Below, piece after piece: positions 9,586-17,613 of a stretch of DNA of 64,000 nucleotides. The stretch comes from an uncultured Christensenella sp. (GTDB taxonomy: Bacteria; Bacillota; Clostridia; Christensenellales; UBA1750), in the NCBI GenBank assembly GCA_905193155.1, contig CAJJNQ010000002.1, positions 52,174-116,173 on the forward strand, given 5' to 3'. Position numbers and translations under genes: made by a program. Positions within the stretch are counted from its first letter, which is position 1. Every line of letters starts with the position of its first letter. The notes beneath the pieces were generated by a model that did no database searches, was not told where the DNA came from, and saw only the letters and a program-made list of their open reading frames with translations.

Positions 9586-9589
9586 AGGC

Positions 9590-10354
9590 ATGATTCTCTA
9601 TTTTTCCGCGACGGGCAACAGCCGCTATGCCGCGCAGCGCCTTGCGGCGGCACTGAACGACCGGGCGGATTCCATAACCGGTTCGGACGGAAAAACAACA
9701 CTGCGTCGCGGCGAAAGGCTCGGCATCGTCACGCCGACCTATGCCTGGGAACTGCCGGAGCCTGTCCGCAAATTTCTGAAAAACGCACAATTCACCGCAG
9801 AGGGCGAGAATTATGTTTTTTCCGTATCGACTTACGGCACCACGCCCGGCGCTTCCGGGGCGGAAATCCGTCACCTGCTCAAGCAGAAGGGCGTGCGGGT
9901 TAACGCGCTGTACAGCATCCGCTTTCCCGACACCTGGACGCCGATGTTTGACCTGAGGAATGCGGAAAGAAACGCGCGGATCAATGAGCGGGCGGAAAGC
10001 GCCATCGATCGGGTGGCAGCGCAGATTCAAGTGGAAACGCGCGGCAATCATATGCAGTGGCCTGCGCCGTACTTTGTGCGGCTGTTCAGCCATCCTTCGT
10101 ATGAAGCCATGCGCAGGACGGCACATTTTCATGTGGAGGAAAGCTGCATCGGCTGCGGCCTGTGTGCCAAGAACTGTCCGGAGCAGGCGATCCGGATGCA
10201 GGCGGGAAAGCCGGTTTGGGTAAAGAAAAAATGCGCGGCGTGCCTGGGATGTCTGCACCGCTGCCCGAAGTTTGCGATTCAATACAGTGAAAAGACGAAG
10301 CACCATGGGCAATATTTACATCCGGCGGTTCATGAAACCATCAAGAAAAAGTAA
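9590..10354 (+). CDS. EFR1-type protein: flavodoxin-like domain plus two 4Fe-4S clusters
   Basis: A 254-residue protein. The N-terminal half begins MILYFSATGNSRYAA, the FMN-phosphate loop signature of flavodoxins. The C-terminal part carries two ferredoxin motifs, CIGCGLCAKNCP near residues 185-196 and CAACLGCLHRCP near residues 213-224. This is the layout of the EFR1 family of electron-transfer proteins found widely in anaerobic Clostridia, whose partners are mostly unknown. It is probably cotranscribed with hemZ, and a strong terminator follows. A role as electron donor to the neighbouring radical SAM enzyme is possible but only inferred from position. Confidence 0.88.
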   Translation: MILYFSATGNSRYAAQRLAAALNDRADSITGSDGKTTLRRGERLGIVTPTYAWELPEPVRKFLKNAQFTAEGENYVFSVSTYGTTPGASGAEIRHLLKQKGVRVNALYSIRFPDTWTPMFDLRNAERNARINERAESAIDRVAAQIQVETRGNHMQWPAPYFVRLFSHPSYEAMRRTAHFHVEESCIGCGLCAKNCPEQAIRMQAGKPVWVKKKCAACLGCLHRCPKFAIQYSEKTKHHGQYLHPAVHETIKKK

Positions 10355-10380
10355 AAATGAGCGAAATTGCCCGAGTGGGG

Positions 10381-10409
10381 TTGACAAAAAACGTTTGACG
10401 GCATACCAT
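10381..10409 (+). promoter_or_regulatory. Candidate promoter upstream of mgtE
   Basis: TTGACA at 10381-10386 and TACCAT at 10404-10409, with 17-bp spacing. It overlaps the start of the terminator that follows, so its transcript would begin inside that hairpin. It may instead be a chance match. Confidence 0.4.
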
Positions 10410-10450
10410 GGGATGGGTGCGAAAAAGCGCACTCATCCCTTTTATTTTAT
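10410..10450 (+). terminator. Strong intrinsic terminator after the EFR1 gene
   Basis: A 12-bp stem pairs 10410-10421 with 10428-10439 (one G-U pair) around a six-base loop, followed by TTTTATTTTAT. It isolates the hemZ/EFR1 unit from the mgtE leader. Confidence 0.9.
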
Positions 10451-10460
10451 ACTGCAATAC

Positions 10461-10605
10461 GGAGGTGACCTGGATGGACGGGAACGATAAATGCGGCGCC
10501 GGCGAAAACATACCGCTGCCGCGAAGTCGCAACGGGCGCGTCCGGATAGGCCGCCCCACAAAGCCCCTTTGCCGACGGTAAGACGTCGCTGAGCCTGCTT
10601 TTATC
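10461..10605 (+). ncRNA. Probable M-box (Mg2+) riboswitch in the mgtE leader
   Basis: The 260-base stretch before mgtE has no convincing gene but is rich in paired elements. Segments resemble the B. subtilis ykoK M-box in order: AGGTGA near 10463; TGCGGCGCC then ATACCGCTGCCGC (10491-10538) matching the GAGGCUCC...AUACGCUGCUGCC core; GTCGCAACGGG; and a 3' TGCC followed by the hairpin CGACG-gtaaga-CGTCG at 10573-10588. M-boxes sense Mg2+ and commonly precede mgtE in Bacillota, which fits the downstream gene. I matched this by eye; the expression platform is not clear, although T-runs occur at 10624-10629 and 10642-10646. A covariance-model search with the Rfam M-box model would decide. Confidence 0.55.
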
Positions 10606-10709
10606 CTTCCACGGGCAATCGGATTTTTTCGAGGGCGCGTGTTTTTGTCGTGCAAAAAAACGGTGAAAACAAAAAGCGCGTCCGGACAGCGAAGAAAGGA
10701 GCGAATCCC

Positions 10710-12050
10710 ATGGAGCAGTTTGAGCAGCTCGTAACCCTGATGGAAAAGAACCAGATCGCGGCGCTGAAGAAGCGCCTTGGCGGCATGAATGCAACGGACG
10801 TTGCCGCCTTCCTCGAAAACCTTGACCCGGAAAAGCGCCTGCTGGTGTTCCGGGTGCTTCCCAAGGATCTGGCGGCGGATGCGTTTACCTATCTGCCCGC
10901 CGAGATGCAGCAGACCATTGTCGAAACCATTTCCGACGGCGAAGTTTCGCGCCTGGCCGACGAGCTTTGCCTGGACGATACGGTGGACTTTCTCGAAGAG
11001 GTTCCCGCAAACGTTGTCAAAAAAGTGCTGCGCAACGTGGACAAAGAAACCCGTGAGCGCATTACCGAATTTTTGAAATATCCAAAGAATTCTGCCGGAA
11101 GCCTGATGACGGTGGAGTTTGTGGAACTGCATGACCGCCTGACGGTGGGGCAGGCGCTCGATACCGTCCGCCGCGAAGGCGATCAGATGGAAACTGTCGA
11201 TACCCTCTATACCATTGACAACACCCATCACCTGACCGGCACGCTGACGCTGCTCGACCTCGTGCGTGCGGACAGCTCGCAGAAGATCTCCGAGCTCAAG
11301 CACGCGCCCGCCGCCGTGGCGCGCACGTTGGAGGATCAGGAAGAGGTCGCCGCGGATTTCAGTAAATACGACCTGTCGCATATGCCGGTTGTAGACGGTG
11401 AAGGGCGGCTGGTCGGCCTCATCACCGTGGATGATATCGTGGACGTCATTCAGGATGAGAACACCGAGGATATGGAAAAGATGGCCGCCATGGCGCCGTC
11501 CGAAAAGCCGTATCTCAAGACCAGCCCATGGGATCTGGCCAAGCACCGCATCCTTTGGCTGCTGGCGCTGATGCTCTCGGCCACCATCACCGGCCGCATC
11601 ATTACCGGTTTTGAAGAGCTGCTGGCGCAGGCCGTGGTGCTGACCGCCTTCATCCCCATGCTGATGGATACCGGCGGAAACTGCGGCGCGCAGTCCTCCA
11701 CGATGGTGATTCGCGGCCTTGCGCTGGGGCAGATTGCCCCGCGCGATATTGGCCGAGTGCTCTGGAAAGAGCTGCGCGTCAGCATCATCTGCGGCGTGAT
11801 GCTGGGCGTGGTCAACTTTGCGCGCATCCTGTGCTTTGAGCAGGTCGGCGCGGCGGTTGCGCTGGCGGTCAGCCTGTCGCTGGTGGTGACGGTGATCTGC
11901 TCCAAGTGCGTCGGCGGCCTGCTGCCCATTCTGGCGAAGATGGTGCACCTCGACCCCGCCGTGATGGCCAGCCCGCTGATCACCACCCTGGTCGATACCG
12001 TCAGCCTCCTGGTGTTCTTTAGCTTCTCCAAAATGATTCTCGGAATATAA
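10710..12050 (+). CDS. mgtE: Magnesium transporter MgtE
   Basis: A 446-residue MgtE channel. The order is an N-terminal superhelical MgtE_N domain (about residues 20-125, ending near KYPKNSAGSLMT), two CBS domains (about 130-250) and five transmembrane helices from about 270. The pore-helix region has the family motif PMLMDTGGNCGAQSSTMVIRG. The cytoplasmic domains bind Mg2+ and close the channel when Mg2+ is plentiful. An upstream in-frame start exists 60 bases earlier, but only the ATG at 10710 has a good site (AAAGGAG). The preceding leader resembles an M-box riboswitch, which would add transcriptional Mg2+ control. Confidence 0.95.
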   Translation: MEQFEQLVTLMEKNQIAALKKRLGGMNATDVAAFLENLDPEKRLLVFRVLPKDLAADAFTYLPAEMQQTIVETISDGEVSRLADELCLDDTVDFLEEVPANVVKKVLRNVDKETRERITEFLKYPKNSAGSLMTVEFVELHDRLTVGQALDTVRREGDQMETVDTLYTIDNTHHLTGTLTLLDLVRADSSQKISELKHAPAAVARTLEDQEEVAADFSKYDLSHMPVVDGEGRLVGLITVDDIVDVIQDENTEDMEKMAAMAPSEKPYLKTSPWDLAKHRILWLLALMLSATITGRIITGFEELLAQAVVLTAFIPMLMDTGGNCGAQSSTMVIRGLALGQIAPRDIGRVLWKELRVSIICGVMLGVVNFARILCFEQVGAAVALAVSLSLVVTVICSKCVGGLLPILAKMVHLDPAVMASPLITTLVDTVSLLVFFSFSKMILGI

Positions 12051-12060
12051 ATAAAATCAG

Positions 12061-12099
12061 CGTCCTGCTCTTCAAAAAGAAAAGAGCAGGACGTTTTTT
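12061..12099 (+). terminator. Intrinsic terminator after mgtE
   Basis: A perfect 12-bp stem (12061-12072 with 12082-12093) followed by TTTTTT. Confidence 0.92.
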
Positions 12100-12183
12100 G
12101 ACATAAAATTCAAAAAAGTTAAAAATGCAGAAGGAATTTGAAAGAAGATAGAGAATATAATACATTCTCACATCAAATGAAGG

Positions 12184-12212
12184 CGGCCGGACTGACCCAC
12201 CCGGCCGTTTTT
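12184..12212 (+). terminator. Hairpin with T-run in the leader of the ABC exporter operon
   Basis: A perfect 7-bp GC stem (12184-12190 with 12201-12207) followed by TTTTTGTT. It lies downstream of a TATAAT-like element near 12155 and about 70 bases before the ABC ATPase start, so it may act as an attenuator in that leader. No open reading frame is convincing between 12100 and 12282. Confidence 0.5.
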
Positions 12213-12282
12213 GTTGCCCCTCCGCATGGGAGGAGGGTGCGTTGCCAACCGTCGGACGTATTCGAGTCGAAAGGGGTAAAGA

Positions 12283-13257
12283 ATGGAAGAGATCATTTCA
12301 GTGGAAAAGCTCTGCGTGCGCTTTGTTGTGCGCAAACGGGGAAAGCATCTGTTTTCACCGCGGGAAAAGTCGAGCGTGGAAGCACTGGGCGGCGTATCCT
12401 TCGGCGTGCAGCCGGGGGAATTTGTGGGGTACATCGGGCCGAACGGCGCAGGTAAATCCACCACCATCAAGTGCCTGTCCGGCATTCTGACGCCGACATC
12501 GGGACAGGCGCGCTGTCTGGGCCTCGTGCCGTGGAAAGAGAGAATCGCCAACGCGCGGGATATCGGCGTGGTGTTCGGGCAGCGCACGCAGCTCTGGTGG
12601 GATTTGCCGGTGCAGGACAGCTTCGATCTGCTGTGCGATCTGTATGACCTGAAAAGGGCGGATTACAAGCAGACCTGCGCAAGGCTCACCGAGGCGATGG
12701 ACATCGGCGCCCTGCTCCGCACACCGGTGCGGCAGCTCTCGCTGGGGCAGCGGATGCGCTGTGATCTGGCGGCGGCGCTGATTCATCGGCCGAAGCTGCT
12801 GTTCCTGGACGAGCCGACCATCGGGCTGGACGCGGTATCCAAGCTCAACATGCGCGCTTTTGTGCGTGAGCTCAACCGGCAGGAGGGAACCACCGTGCTG
12901 CTGACCACGCACGACATGGCTGACGTGGAAAGCCTGTGCGGCCGCGTGATGCTGATCGGTCACGGCAGGCTGCTGCTCGACGGCACGGTGGACAGTCTGC
13001 GCGCGGCGGCGGAACAGAAGCGTGTAATGCGCGCCCGCATCGGTCAGGGCGCGTGGACGCTGCCGGAGGGTGCGGAACTGCTCGACCGCACGGGGGATGA
13101 GATTACGCTGCGCTTTGATCCGGAAAGGGTCCCTGCGGACCGATTGGTGCTGCACCTGGCGGGGAGCTGCGGGCTGATGGATGTGCAGATTTCCCAGCCG
13201 CCGCTGGAGGAGACCGTTGCCGCCCTCTACCGAAAGCTGGAGGAGGCGGAAGCATGA
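12283..13257 (+). CDS. ABC-2 type exporter, ATP-binding protein
   Basis: A 324-residue ABC ATPase. Walker A is GPNGAGKST near residues 52-60, the signature is LSLGQRMRCDLAAAL, Walker B is LLFLDEPTIGLD and the switch His is in LTTHDMAD. The C-terminal 80 residues form the accessory domain seen in drug and polysaccharide exporters. In this ATPase subgroup the signature has LSLGQR instead of LSGGQ, as in other ATPases paired with DUF990-type permeases. It overlaps the next gene by four bases (ATGA) and energises the two membrane proteins that follow. Substrate is not predictable. Confidence 0.93.
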   Translation: MEEIISVEKLCVRFVVRKRGKHLFSPREKSSVEALGGVSFGVQPGEFVGYIGPNGAGKSTTIKCLSGILTPTSGQARCLGLVPWKERIANARDIGVVFGQRTQLWWDLPVQDSFDLLCDLYDLKRADYKQTCARLTEAMDIGALLRTPVRQLSLGQRMRCDLAAALIHRPKLLFLDEPTIGLDAVSKLNMRAFVRELNRQEGTTVLLTTHDMADVESLCGRVMLIGHGRLLLDGTVDSLRAAAEQKRVMRARIGQGAWTLPEGAELLDRTGDEITLRFDPERVPADRLVLHLAGSCGLMDVQISQPPLEETVAALYRKLEEAEA

Positions 13258-14060
13258 ACACGAAGGGCAGAGCGTTTTCGGGACTTCTGCGCACGGCGCT
13301 GCGGCAGCAGCTGCAATACCGTTCCGCGATGATGGCGGGCGTAGTGACGCAGATCGCCTTCGGGCTGATTTACATCATGGTCTATCAGGCGTTTTTTCGG
13401 GAAGGGCAGGGACGGACGGATCTGACGCTGATGCAGACCGTCTCCTATGTCTGGCTTTCACAGGGGACTTACCGCATGATGCCGTGGTCGGGGCTGCGCG
13501 ACATTGAAGCCATGATGCGCGACGGGCGCATCGCCTTCGAACTGACGCGGCCGCGGGATCTGTTTGGAATGTGGTATGCGCGGGCGATGGCGCTGCGCAC
13601 CGCGCCGCTGCTGGTCAACCTGCCGCTGGTGCTGGCGGCCGCGCTGCTGATGCCGGGGGAGTTTGTGCTGCGCTTGCCGATAGAATTTCTGCCGCTGGGC
13701 GCGTTATCGCTGCTGTTGGCCATGCTGTTGACCTCGGCGGTGACGGTGGCGCTGACGGGCAGCTATTTCTGGACGATCTCTGGGCAGGGGATCAGCCGCA
13801 TCGTTCCGATGCTCGGCAACCTGCTGGCGGGCAACGTGGTGCCGCTGGGGCTGTTTCCGGCAGGAATCCGTCAGGTGCTGCGTGCACTGCCCTTTGCGTC
13901 GATGCTGGACGCTCCGCTTCGCATTCTGGTGGGTGCGGTAAATCTCCAACAGGCGCTGGAACTGGTCGGTTTGCAGATGGCCTGGCTGATCGGGCTGCTG
14001 GCGCTGGGGCGCTGCGTCATCCATGCAGGTGTGCGCAAATGCGTCGTGCAAGGAGGTTGA
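13254..14060 (+). CDS. ABC-2 family transporter permease (first subunit)
   Basis: A 268-residue membrane protein with about six hydrophobic helices. It starts in the ATGA overlap with the ATPase gene, and the next permease starts five bases after its stop. The segment DGRIAFELTRPRDLFGMWYARAMA is a positively charged cytoplasmic region resembling the coupling region of the DUF990-like ABC-2 permeases. It likely forms a heterodimeric membrane channel with the following protein. The pair plus ATPase is a complete exporter of unknown substrate. Confidence 0.88.
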   Translation: MNTKGRAFSGLLRTALRQQLQYRSAMMAGVVTQIAFGLIYIMVYQAFFREGQGRTDLTLMQTVSYVWLSQGTYRMMPWSGLRDIEAMMRDGRIAFELTRPRDLFGMWYARAMALRTAPLLVNLPLVLAAALLMPGEFVLRLPIEFLPLGALSLLLAMLLTSAVTVALTGSYFWTISGQGISRIVPMLGNLLAGNVVPLGLFPAGIRQVLRALPFASMLDAPLRILVGAVNLQQALELVGLQMAWLIGLLALGRCVIHAGVRKCVVQGG

Positions 14061-14064
14061 GCTG

Positions 14065-14859
14065 ATGAGAACGATTCAAACGTATTTTAAGCTCGCTTTT
14101 GCCGACGTGCGCTCGCAGATGCAGCATCAGGCCTCCTTCTGGATGAACACGGTGGGGAATCTGATCGCTTCCGGAGAGAGTTTTGTGATGATCTGGGCCT
14201 TGTTTGCCTCTTTCGGCAAGCTGGGGGAGTGGTCGATGGCGGAGATCGCCGTGCTCTATGGCATCGTCAACAGTGCCTATGCATTGGCGGAGGGCGTCGG
14301 GCGCGGATTCGGGCGGTTCAATCAGTTGGTCAAGACAGGGGACTTTGACCGCGTACTGTTGCGGCCGCGCGGCACGTTATTCCAGATCCTTTCTTCTAAA
14401 ATGGAAGCGGCACGCGCCGGGCGGCTGATTCAGGCTGTCGGCGCGCTGTGGCTCGGCCTTGCGGCCATGCCGCAGGTTGTGGGGCTGGGGCAAATCGCGC
14501 TGATCCTGCTGTGCATCGTCGGCGGGATGCTGCTGTTTCTTGGTCTTTTGATGATGCAGGCGGCGGTGTGCTTCTGGACGGTGGAATCCATTGAGGTCTT
14601 CAACGTGCTGACCTTCGGCGGCATTTCCGCAGCGGCCTATCCGCTGGACGTGTTCCGGAAATGGCTGCGGGATTTCTTCCTTTATATGATCCCGATCGGG
14701 TTCATCAACTACCTGCCCTGCGCCTATCTGTTCGGCAAGGCGCTGCCGTATCCCGCATGGACGGCGTTTCTGGCGCCGGTGGCGGGCGCGCTGTTCCTTG
14801 CGCTGGGCGCGGTGCTGTGGCAGGCGGGCGTTCGGCATTATCGCTCCTGCGGCGCTTGA
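14065..14859 (+). CDS. ABC-2 family transporter permease (second subunit)
   Basis: A 264-residue protein with six predicted helices, distantly related to the preceding permease; both contain a GDFDRVLLRPRG-like or RIAFELTRPRD-like cytoplasmic motif. A start 42 bases upstream inside the previous gene is possible, but AAGGAGG lies eight bases before the ATG at 14065. Together with the two upstream genes it completes the exporter. The smpB promoter -35 element overlaps its stop region. Confidence 0.88.
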   Translation: MRTIQTYFKLAFADVRSQMQHQASFWMNTVGNLIASGESFVMIWALFASFGKLGEWSMAEIAVLYGIVNSAYALAEGVGRGFGRFNQLVKTGDFDRVLLRPRGTLFQILSSKMEAARAGRLIQAVGALWLGLAAMPQVVGLGQIALILLCIVGGMLLFLGLLMMQAAVCFWTVESIEVFNVLTFGGISAAAYPLDVFRKWLRDFFLYMIPIGFINYLPCAYLFGKALPYPAWTAFLAPVAGALFLALGAVLWQAGVRHYRSCGA

Positions 14860-14884
14860 CGGCGGCGGGCAAATAGGCTAAACT
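14856..14884 (+). promoter_or_regulatory. smpB promoter
   Basis: TTGACG at 14856-14861, 17-bp spacer and TAAACT at 14879-14884. It lies across the stop codon of the permease gene. Confidence 0.65.
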
Positions 14885-14918
14885 GAGAAGGTAATTCCCC
14901 GGAAGGGAGGGTCTTATC

Positions 14919-15380
14919 ATGCCGGAAGGCGTCAAGCAGTGCGCGCAGAACAAAAAGGCGTGGCACGATTACTTCATAGAGGATAAGCTCGAAGCAGGCG
15001 TGGAGTTGTTCGGTACGGAGGTTAAGTCCATACGTGCGGGCAAGTGCAACCTGAAGGACAGCTACGTTGAGATCAGAAACGGCGAAGCCTTCGTGCAGGG
15101 AATGCACATCAGCCCTTACGAGCAGGGAAATATCTTCAATAAAGATCCCTTGCGCCCCAAAAAGCTGCTGCTGCACAAGGCGGAAATCCGCAAGTTTCTG
15201 GCCAAGGTCATGCAAAAGGGCTATTCCATCGTGCCGCTTCAGGTGTACCTGAAAAACGGTCGGGTCAAAGTGGAGATCGCTTTGGCGCGCGGCAAAAAGC
15301 TCTACGATAAGCGCGACGATATGGCCAAGAAGGAAGCGCAGCGCGACATCGAGCGCAGCGTCAAAGATCGCATGAGATAA
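14919..15380 (+). CDS. smpB: SsrA-binding protein SmpB
   Basis: A 153-residue SmpB that binds tmRNA and delivers it to stalled ribosomes for trans-translation. The N-terminal segment NKKAWHDYFIEDKLEAGVEL and the GTEVKSIRAGK and GMHISPYEQG motifs are diagnostic. The Lys/Arg-rich C-terminal tail (KKLYDKRDDMAKKEAQRD) is the part that enters the mRNA channel. GGAAGGGAGG precedes the ATG. The tmRNA gene does not follow here; a terminator comes directly after the gene. Confidence 0.97.
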   Translation: MPEGVKQCAQNKKAWHDYFIEDKLEAGVELFGTEVKSIRAGKCNLKDSYVEIRNGEAFVQGMHISPYEQGNIFNKDPLRPKKLLLHKAEIRKFLAKVMQKGYSIVPLQVYLKNGRVKVEIALARGKKLYDKRDDMAKKEAQRDIERSVKDRMR

Positions 15381-15387
15381 TCAAGAA

Positions 15388-15435
15388 AGAACCTGTGGGA
15401 TCGTCCGGCAGACGGAGCTCACGGGTTCTTTTTTG
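15388..15435 (+). terminator. Intrinsic terminator after smpB
   Basis: A 10-bp outer stem (15388-15397 with 15420-15429, one G-U pair) encloses a smaller CGTC-GACG hairpin and is followed by TTTTTT. Confidence 0.88.
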
Positions 15436-15634
15436 TCGGATTGTTTTTTGGAAAAAATGGGGCAAAAGCGCATTGATTCGATGACGAAAAGTGGAATCAG
15501 AAAAGAAAGGTGCTGATGTTTATCAGGTCAACAGCAGGGAATTCTGGTTGGATCTGTTCGATGCGAAGAACGTGTTTGAGACGATTCGTTCCGTATACAT
15601 ATCCGGATCGAAAGATTTGCTCTGCCCGTTGGAT

Positions 15635-16093
15635 TCAGGACAGGGACATCACATAAATCTGGCAGGGATTCCATTCGTCCCAGAGCGTCGGAAAGCACTC
15701 AAATTCCTTAAATCCAAGGCTCAGATAGAAACGGTTCGTTTGGTCGTATTCCTCATACTGCCCCATCTGCACGGTCTTGACCTGCATAAAGGAATAGCCC
15801 TGCGAAACAGCGATGGCCTTTGCCGCTTCAAAAAGTCCGCGGCCGATGCCGCGGCGGTGCAGCTCCTTGCGCACGCCCATCACGGCCAGTTCAACCGTGT
15901 CCCTGCCGGTCTGCTTGAGACAGAGAAACCCGTTTGCGCGGTCGCCGTCCAGGGACGCGACCATCGTCTGCGCCGCGCTTTCCCGGATGTAGGTTTCGGT
16001 GGATTCCGGTATGCCGAACCATTCCGGCAGGGCGTAAAGGATGTCCCGCGCAATGTTGTTCTTCTGCCGCGGGTCGTCAATTTGACGGATCAT
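15635..16093 (-). CDS. GNAT family N-acetyltransferase
   Basis: A 152-residue single-domain acetyltransferase. The acetyl-CoA pyrophosphate loop reads RKELHRRGIGRGLFEAA near residues 76-92, preceded by a beta-strand ELAVMGV and followed by NRFYLSLGFKEFE, the beta-bulge segment of the fold. The substrate is unknown. The TATACT element near 16140 on the minus strand could be its -10. The start region is odd: the ribosome binding site AGGAG sits in the five-base loop of a perfect 8-bp inverted repeat (16094-16114) directly before the ATG. It is convergent with smpB and divergent from the fucosidase gene. Confidence 0.88.
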   Translation of the reverse strand: MIRQIDDPRQKNNIARDILYALPEWFGIPESTETYIRESAAQTMVASLDGDRANGFLCLKQTGRDTVELAVMGVRKELHRRGIGRGLFEAAKAIAVSQGYSFMQVKTVQMGQYEEYDQTNRFYLSLGFKEFECFPTLWDEWNPCQIYVMSLS

Positions 16094-16114
16094 AAAAATG
16101 CCTCCTGCATTTTT
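16094..16114 (-). promoter_or_regulatory. Hairpin presenting the ribosome binding site of the acetyltransferase gene
   Basis: AAAAATGC at one side and GCATTTTT at the other form a perfect 8-bp stem, and the loop holds the AGGAG ribosome binding site. The stem ends one base before the start codon and could modulate translation. Confidence 0.55.
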
Positions 16115-16214
16115 AGAAATTACGGGAAGTTTATCCTCAGTATAACAGGCTTGCGGCGGGATGTACAGTGTGGTAAAGTAGACTTACCGCATAAACGAAA
16201 AAGGGGTGTCCGTT

Positions 16215-17522
16215 ATGTTCAAGTTCGATCGGGAAGAATACAACCGGCGCGTTGCCTGGTTCCGGCAGGATCGTTTCGGCATGTTCATCCATTGGGGGTT
16301 GTACGCCATTCCGGCGCGCGGCGAATGGGTGCGCAGCCAGGAGCGTATCTCCGTGGAAGCCTATCAGCCCTATTTCGACGAATTCAATCCCGTGGATTAC
16401 GACCCGAAAAAGTGGGCGAAGCTCGCCAAAGAGGCCGGCATGAAATACGCCGTGCTCACCGCTAAGCACCACGACGGCTTCTGCCTGTTCGATTCCAAGC
16501 TGACCGATTACAAGGCGACCAACACGCCCGCGCATCGCGACCTCGTGCGCGAATACATCGACGCCTTCCGTGCTGAAGGGCTCAAGGTCGGCCTCTATTA
16601 TTCCATCATCGATTGGCACCATCCCGATTTCCCGCACTACGGCGACCGCCAGCATCCCGAGCGCGACAATGAAGCCTTTAAGGGCGTGCAGCACAATTTC
16701 GACAACTATCTGGACTACATGCACGGTCAGGTGCGCGAGCTTTGTGAAAACTACGGAAAGATCGACATCATGTGGTTCGATTTCTCCTACGACGACATGG
16801 TGGGGGAGAAGTGGCACGCGACCGATCTCGTCCGCATGATCCGCAAGCTCCAGCCCGGCATCATCATTGACAATCGGCTGGAGGCCAGCGGCTCCGGCTT
16901 CGGTTCGCTGCTGACGAAGAATCCCACCGAATATTGCGGCGATTTCGTCAGCCCCGAGCAGATCATCCCGCCGGAAGGCATTTTCGATGAGGAGGGCAAC
17001 CGCGCGGTGTGGGAAGCCTGCATCACCATGAACAACCATTGGGGCTACCACGCCACCGATAAGTTCTTCAAGCCCGCGTCCCTCGTCATTCACAAGCTGG
17101 TCGAGTGCGTCTCCAAGGGCGGCAATATGCTCATCAATGTCGGCCCCGATGCGCGCGGCAACATCCCGCCGGAATCCGTCAGAATTTTGCAGGATCTCGC
17201 CGGGTGGATGAGCAAAAACGGCGATTCGATCTACGGTTGCGGCTATGCCGACCTGCCCAAGCCGGAAAACGGCCGCGTCACCCGCAAGGGCAACAAGCTC
17301 TATTACCACGTTTACGAAGAGGCCATCGGCGATATTCCGCTCTACGGCGTACATCGTGCGGACGTGGAGAAGGTGCGCCTGCTCGCCACCGGCGCGGAAG
17401 TGCCCATCTCCGATAACTGGATGACCGCCAATTATCCGGATACTGTGTTCGTAACGCTGGGCGAGAACCCCGTGCTGCCCGATCCCATCGACACCGTGCT
17501 GGAAGTCACGCTCAAGGCGTAA
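16215..17522 (+). CDS. Alpha-L-fucosidase (GH29)
   Basis: A 435-residue GH29 retaining glycosidase that releases L-fucose from glycans. Family landmarks are RFGMFIHWGLY (residues 20-30), TAKHHDGFCLF (82-92) and the nucleophile region IDIMWFDF, where D189 is the likely catalytic Asp. There is no signal peptide, so it should act inside the cell on imported oligosaccharides. It stops soon after the catalytic domain with a short beta-rich tail. The ATG at 16215 is preferred over a GTG nine bases earlier because AAAAAGGGG precedes it. A possible promoter (TTGCGG, 17 bp, TAAAGT) lies near 16152-16180. The gene is monocistronic. Confidence 0.93.
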   Translation: MFKFDREEYNRRVAWFRQDRFGMFIHWGLYAIPARGEWVRSQERISVEAYQPYFDEFNPVDYDPKKWAKLAKEAGMKYAVLTAKHHDGFCLFDSKLTDYKATNTPAHRDLVREYIDAFRAEGLKVGLYYSIIDWHHPDFPHYGDRQHPERDNEAFKGVQHNFDNYLDYMHGQVRELCENYGKIDIMWFDFSYDDMVGEKWHATDLVRMIRKLQPGIIIDNRLEASGSGFGSLLTKNPTEYCGDFVSPEQIIPPEGIFDEEGNRAVWEACITMNNHWGYHATDKFFKPASLVIHKLVECVSKGGNMLINVGPDARGNIPPESVRILQDLAGWMSKNGDSIYGCGYADLPKPENGRVTRKGNKLYYHVYEEAIGDIPLYGVHRADVEKVRLLATGAEVPISDNWMTANYPDTVFVTLGENPVLPDPIDTVLEVTLKA

Positions 17523-17536
17523 CGCATAAAACGTAT

Positions 17537-17573
17537 AAGCAGCTCCCGAAAAGCCTTTCGGGAGCTGCTTTTG
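17537..17573. terminator. Bidirectional terminator between fucosidase and effector-binding gene
   Basis: A perfect 15-bp stem pairs 17537-17551 with 17556-17570. It lies between convergent genes and has short T-runs on both strands. Confidence 0.8.
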
Positions 17574-17613
17574 CCTGCCGGTCAGTGCGGCAGGTCTATG
17601 CGCTTTGTGTCCT

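Noticed and set aside
12138..12455. An open frame in the leader of the ABC-2 exporter
   Set aside because: It would cross the terminator-like hairpin and overlap the well-supported ATPase start; its composition is not protein-like.
15381..15490. tmRNA gene expected near smpB
   Set aside because: Only about 110 bases with a terminator follow smpB; no tRNA-Ala-like ends or tag frame are present.
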